A stretch of 47,182 nt of DNA from Mycobacterium sp. (lineage in GTDB: Bacteria > Actinomycetota > Actinomycetes > Mycobacteriales > Mycobacteriaceae), in NCBI RefSeq assembly GCF_019247615.1, contig NZ_JAFBAT010000111.1, forward strand, positions 1 through 47,182. The letters run 5' to 3'. A program made the translations under genes and the position numbers. Under the pieces are notes generated by a model that worked only from the letters and a program-made list of their open reading frames with translations, made no database searches and was not told the origin of the DNA. Below are positions 45,296-47,182 of this stretch, piece after piece (the stretch's first letter is position 1; every line of letters starts with the position of its first letter).

Positions 45296-46003
45296 TTACC
45301 GCCCAAACTCGGCTTCTATGCCGTCGATTCCGGCGCGGATCGCCGCCAGCGCGTCGGCGCGCGCCCGCAACTTGGTGGCGGCGTGTGCGTGCCGGTGCAG
45401 GTTGGCGAATTCGCGCGCGGCCTCCTCGGCGCGTGTGACGACCATTTCCGGCAACACGATCTCGTCGACAAAGCCTGCGGCGAGCGCGGTTTCACCGAAG
45501 AAGGTCTTGGCCAGCCCGGCGGCCTGTTGGTAGGCCGACTGCGTCAGCCGGAGTTTCATGATCTCGAGCGCCGCGTACGGGATGGTCATGCCGATCGCGA
45601 CTTCGTTGGCCTGGATGTTGTAGGCATGAGCGGCCACTCGGTGGTCGCCGGAGGACAGCAGGAACGCACCCATCGCGATGGCGTGGCCAGTGCAGGCCAT
45701 CACCACCGGCCTGGGATGGGACAAGAGCCGGTACGCCAGCTCGAAGCCGCCTCTGAGCATGTCGATCGCGGGCTGCGCGTCGCCGCTGCTGAGTCCGGAC
45801 GTCAGGATCTTCAGGTCGAATCCGCCACTGAACACCCGCTCGTTGCCGGTGATGACCAGGGCCCCGACGTCATCGCGGTCGGCCTGGTCGATCGCCTCGT
45901 TGAGGGCTTGCTGCATCGTCGGGCCCAGCGCATTGACCTTGCCGTCGTCCATCCTCACCACCGCGATGGAATCCTTGTGGCTGTAGATGACCGGGCCGCT
46001 CAT
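45296..46003 (-). CDS. echA3: Enoyl-CoA hydratase/isomerase family protein, EchA3-like
   Basis: 235 residues of the crotonase fold. Features are KVNALGPTMQQALNEAI, VFSGGFDLKIL (oxyanion-hole region), CTGHAIAMGAFLLSSGDHR and NIQANEVAIGMTIPYAALEI. The short length agrees with M. tuberculosis EchA3 (Rv0632c, about 231 residues), and the gene lies between recC and the glyoxalase-like gene as in that genome. Usual catalytic glutamates of hydratases are not obvious at their standard places, so the reaction is uncertain. Start ATG at 46003 follows GAAGGAGC. Confidence 0.9.
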   Translation of the reverse strand: MSGPVIYSHKDSIAVVRMDDGKVNALGPTMQQALNEAIDQADRDDVGALVITGNERVFSGGFDLKILTSGLSSGDAQPAIDMLRGGFELAYRLLSHPRPVVMACTGHAIAMGAFLLSSGDHRVAAHAYNIQANEVAIGMTIPYAALEIMKLRLTQSAYQQAAGLAKTFFGETALAAGFVDEIVLPEMVVTRAEEAAREFANLHRHAHAATKLRARADALAAIRAGIDGIEAEFGR

Positions 46004-46145
46004 GGGTGCTCCTTCGATAGGACAGCGGAGTCGATTGAATCAGATCGCCGCCAAGCCACGAGGCGGGCCCGCACTAGCCCGCGGTCACACGCGCTGACTG
46101 TGGTGCTTACCCGGCCGGTCGAGCGCCGAATCGCCGCTCAATTGC

Positions 46146-46862
46146 TCAGCCGCCCATCAGGGTTCGCCATTGATCAAGGTCGGAAACGCGGTAGACGTAA
46201 TTCGACCGCTTGACCTCCGATAGCGATGCGCTCGGCTCGGCCGAATACCAGTGCCCCGGAAAGACGGTCGGGTTACCGGGCAGCGCGGCGAGCCGCTGCA
46301 GACTGCGGAACATCTCGTCGGAGTCGCCGCCGGGAAAGTCGGTGCGCCCGCAGCCTTCCAGGAACAGCGTGTCACCCGCGACCAGCCGCCCGTCGAGTAG
46401 GAAGCACTGGCTGCCGGGCGTGTGTCCCGGGGTATGCAGCAGCTCGATCTCGATATCCCCGACGCCGACCTTGTCGTGGCTGGCATGCGTGGTCAGGTCG
46501 CCGAGGCCGATGCCCGTGACCCGCGAAACCCAGGGGGCCTCATGGCTGTTGACGTGCACCGGTACTGGCGCCCTGGCCAGCAGCTCTGCCAAACCGTTCA
46601 GCGCGAACCCCATCATCTCCCCGCCCACGTGGTCGGGGTGGTGATGGGTGACCAGCACTCCGGACAGGTGCATGCCGTCGGCCTCGAGAGCGTCGAGCAG
46701 ATCGTCGGCGGCATACGCGGGGTCGACCACCAGGCAATCTCCGGTCTGGCGGTCGCCGATCAGATAGGCGAAATTGCGCATCTGCGTCGCGACCATGTCG
46801 CCGGCGGCGAAATCGCGTCCCGACAGCAGTTGACGGAAGTACAGGCGGTCCAAATCCGACAC
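46146..46862 (-). CDS. MBL-fold metallohydrolase (glyoxalase II-like)
   Basis: 238 residues. The metallo-beta-lactamase motif T72-HHHPDH has the ligands H73, H75, D77 and H78, and GHTPGSQC, VAGDTLF and FPGHWYS supply the other metal residues. Such enzymes hydrolyse thioesters (e.g. glutathione or mycothiol conjugates) or other substrates. It matches Rv0634c in length and start (MSDLDRLYFRQLLSGRDF). GTG at 46862 is chosen because the conserved N-terminus begins there; an open frame upstream overlaps the VapB-like gene. It is divergent from that gene. Confidence 0.9.
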   Translation of the reverse strand: MSDLDRLYFRQLLSGRDFAAGDMVATQMRNFAYLIGDRQTGDCLVVDPAYAADDLLDALEADGMHLSGVLVTHHHPDHVGGEMMGFALNGLAELLARAPVPVHVNSHEAPWVSRVTGIGLGDLTTHASHDKVGVGDIEIELLHTPGHTPGSQCFLLDGRLVAGDTLFLEGCGRTDFPGGDSDEMFRSLQRLAALPGNPTVFPGHWYSAEPSASLSEVKRSNYVYRVSDLDQWRTLMGG

Positions 46863-46961
46863 GGGACAAGAGTATGACTCATCCCGCACCCAGCCCGGCA
46901 CTTTGCCTGGGCACGGCCCGCGACCGTCGGTTCGGTTCTCGGCACTGGGTATTGTTTGTCC

Positions 46962-47165
46962 ATGCTCAAGAAGATCGAGGTCGTGGTCGACGACGAGCTG
47001 GTCCAGGAAGCGATACGTCGCTACAAGCTGGCTGACACGCGCGAAGCCATCCACCTCGCCTTGCGGAGCCTGCTGGGCGACGACGGCGGAGACGATCAAG
47101 AAGAGTACGACGAGTTCAGCGACCTCAGCGCCTGGGAACCTCGCCGTAATCGCGACAGCGGGTAA
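46962..47165 (+). CDS. VapB-like antitoxin / small RHH protein
   Basis: 67 residues. The N-terminal MLKKIEVVVDDELVQEAIRRYKLADTREAI-type pattern (residues 1-30) is a typical VapB ribbon-helix-helix: a beta strand, then two helices. The C-terminal tail is acidic (GDDGGDDQEEYDEFSD), a toxin-neutralising tail in VapB proteins. It corresponds in place to Rv0634A. No VapC toxin can be seen in the last 17 bases, so it may be an orphan or its partner is off-window. TTG at 46956 in frame is less likely than ATG. Confidence 0.75.
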   Translation: MLKKIEVVVDDELVQEAIRRYKLADTREAIHLALRSLLGDDGGDDQEEYDEFSDLSAWEPRRNRDSG

Positions 47166-47182
47166 TCGTCCGGCGCACTCGT

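Noticed and set aside
46863..47099. Longer start of the MBL hydrolase overlapping the antitoxin gene
   Set aside because: The conserved N-terminus (MSDLDRLYF) begins at 46862, and the upstream part has no conserved pattern.

Overview
The window is GC-rich chromosomal DNA from a mycobacterium, most likely a slow-growing non-tuberculous species. I infer this from gene families and gene order recalled from M. tuberculosis; no database search was possible. The markers are a KmtR-type metal sensor with all five ligand residues, three TIGR00027-type methyltransferases, F420/deazaflavin oxidoreductases, an LpqN-family lipoprotein next to a GH92 mannosidase, and a recC-recB-recD / echA3 / glyoxalase-II-like / VapB-like order resembling Rv0629c-Rv0634A. 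I see no tRNA, rRNA, insertion sequence, prophage or CRISPR array.

Layout. 1-4452 (minus): most of a very large serine/threonine kinase fused to a STAND-type NTPase, one membrane segment and at least 12 WD40 repeats; its 3' end lies off the left edge. 4699-7654: a molybdopterin oxidoreductase and two small membrane or secreted proteins. 7782-10578: a metal section with a DtxR/MntR-like palindrome, an NRAMP-family transporter with altered metal-site residues, and a kmtR-CDF efflux operon. 10727-14299: a lipoprotein, an amidase and a small secreted protein. 14429-18899: a FUSC membrane protein divergent from galT-galK, which carry the Leloir pathway steps from galactose to glucose 1-phosphate. 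18950-25419: a deazaflavin-type reductase, LpqN, the secreted GH92 mannosidase and a membrane protein with a degenerate kinase domain between membrane blocks. 25587-30223: three paralogous methyltransferases with a patatin-like lipase between the second and third. 30225-33834: a NYN-LOTUS protein and a TetR regulator divergent from an SDR-like oxidoreductase and an F420-type LLM oxidoreductase. 34150-42472 (minus): recC-recB-recD, joined by 4-base stop/start overlaps. 42570-45049 (plus): PHP hydrolase, nitroreductase and cyanase. 45296-47165: echA3, an MBL-fold hydrolase and a VapB-like antitoxin.

The clearest regulatory signals are a pair of 19-bp palindromes of the form GATnnGACnnnGTCnnATC between the TetR gene and its divergent neighbour, spaced about 30 bp centre to centre, and a perfect 15-bp stem-loop between convergent cynS and echA3. 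The most unusual protein is the kinase-STAND-TM-WD40 protein. Its single membrane segment would place the kinase and NTPase inside the cell and the WD40 propeller outside, like a receptor.
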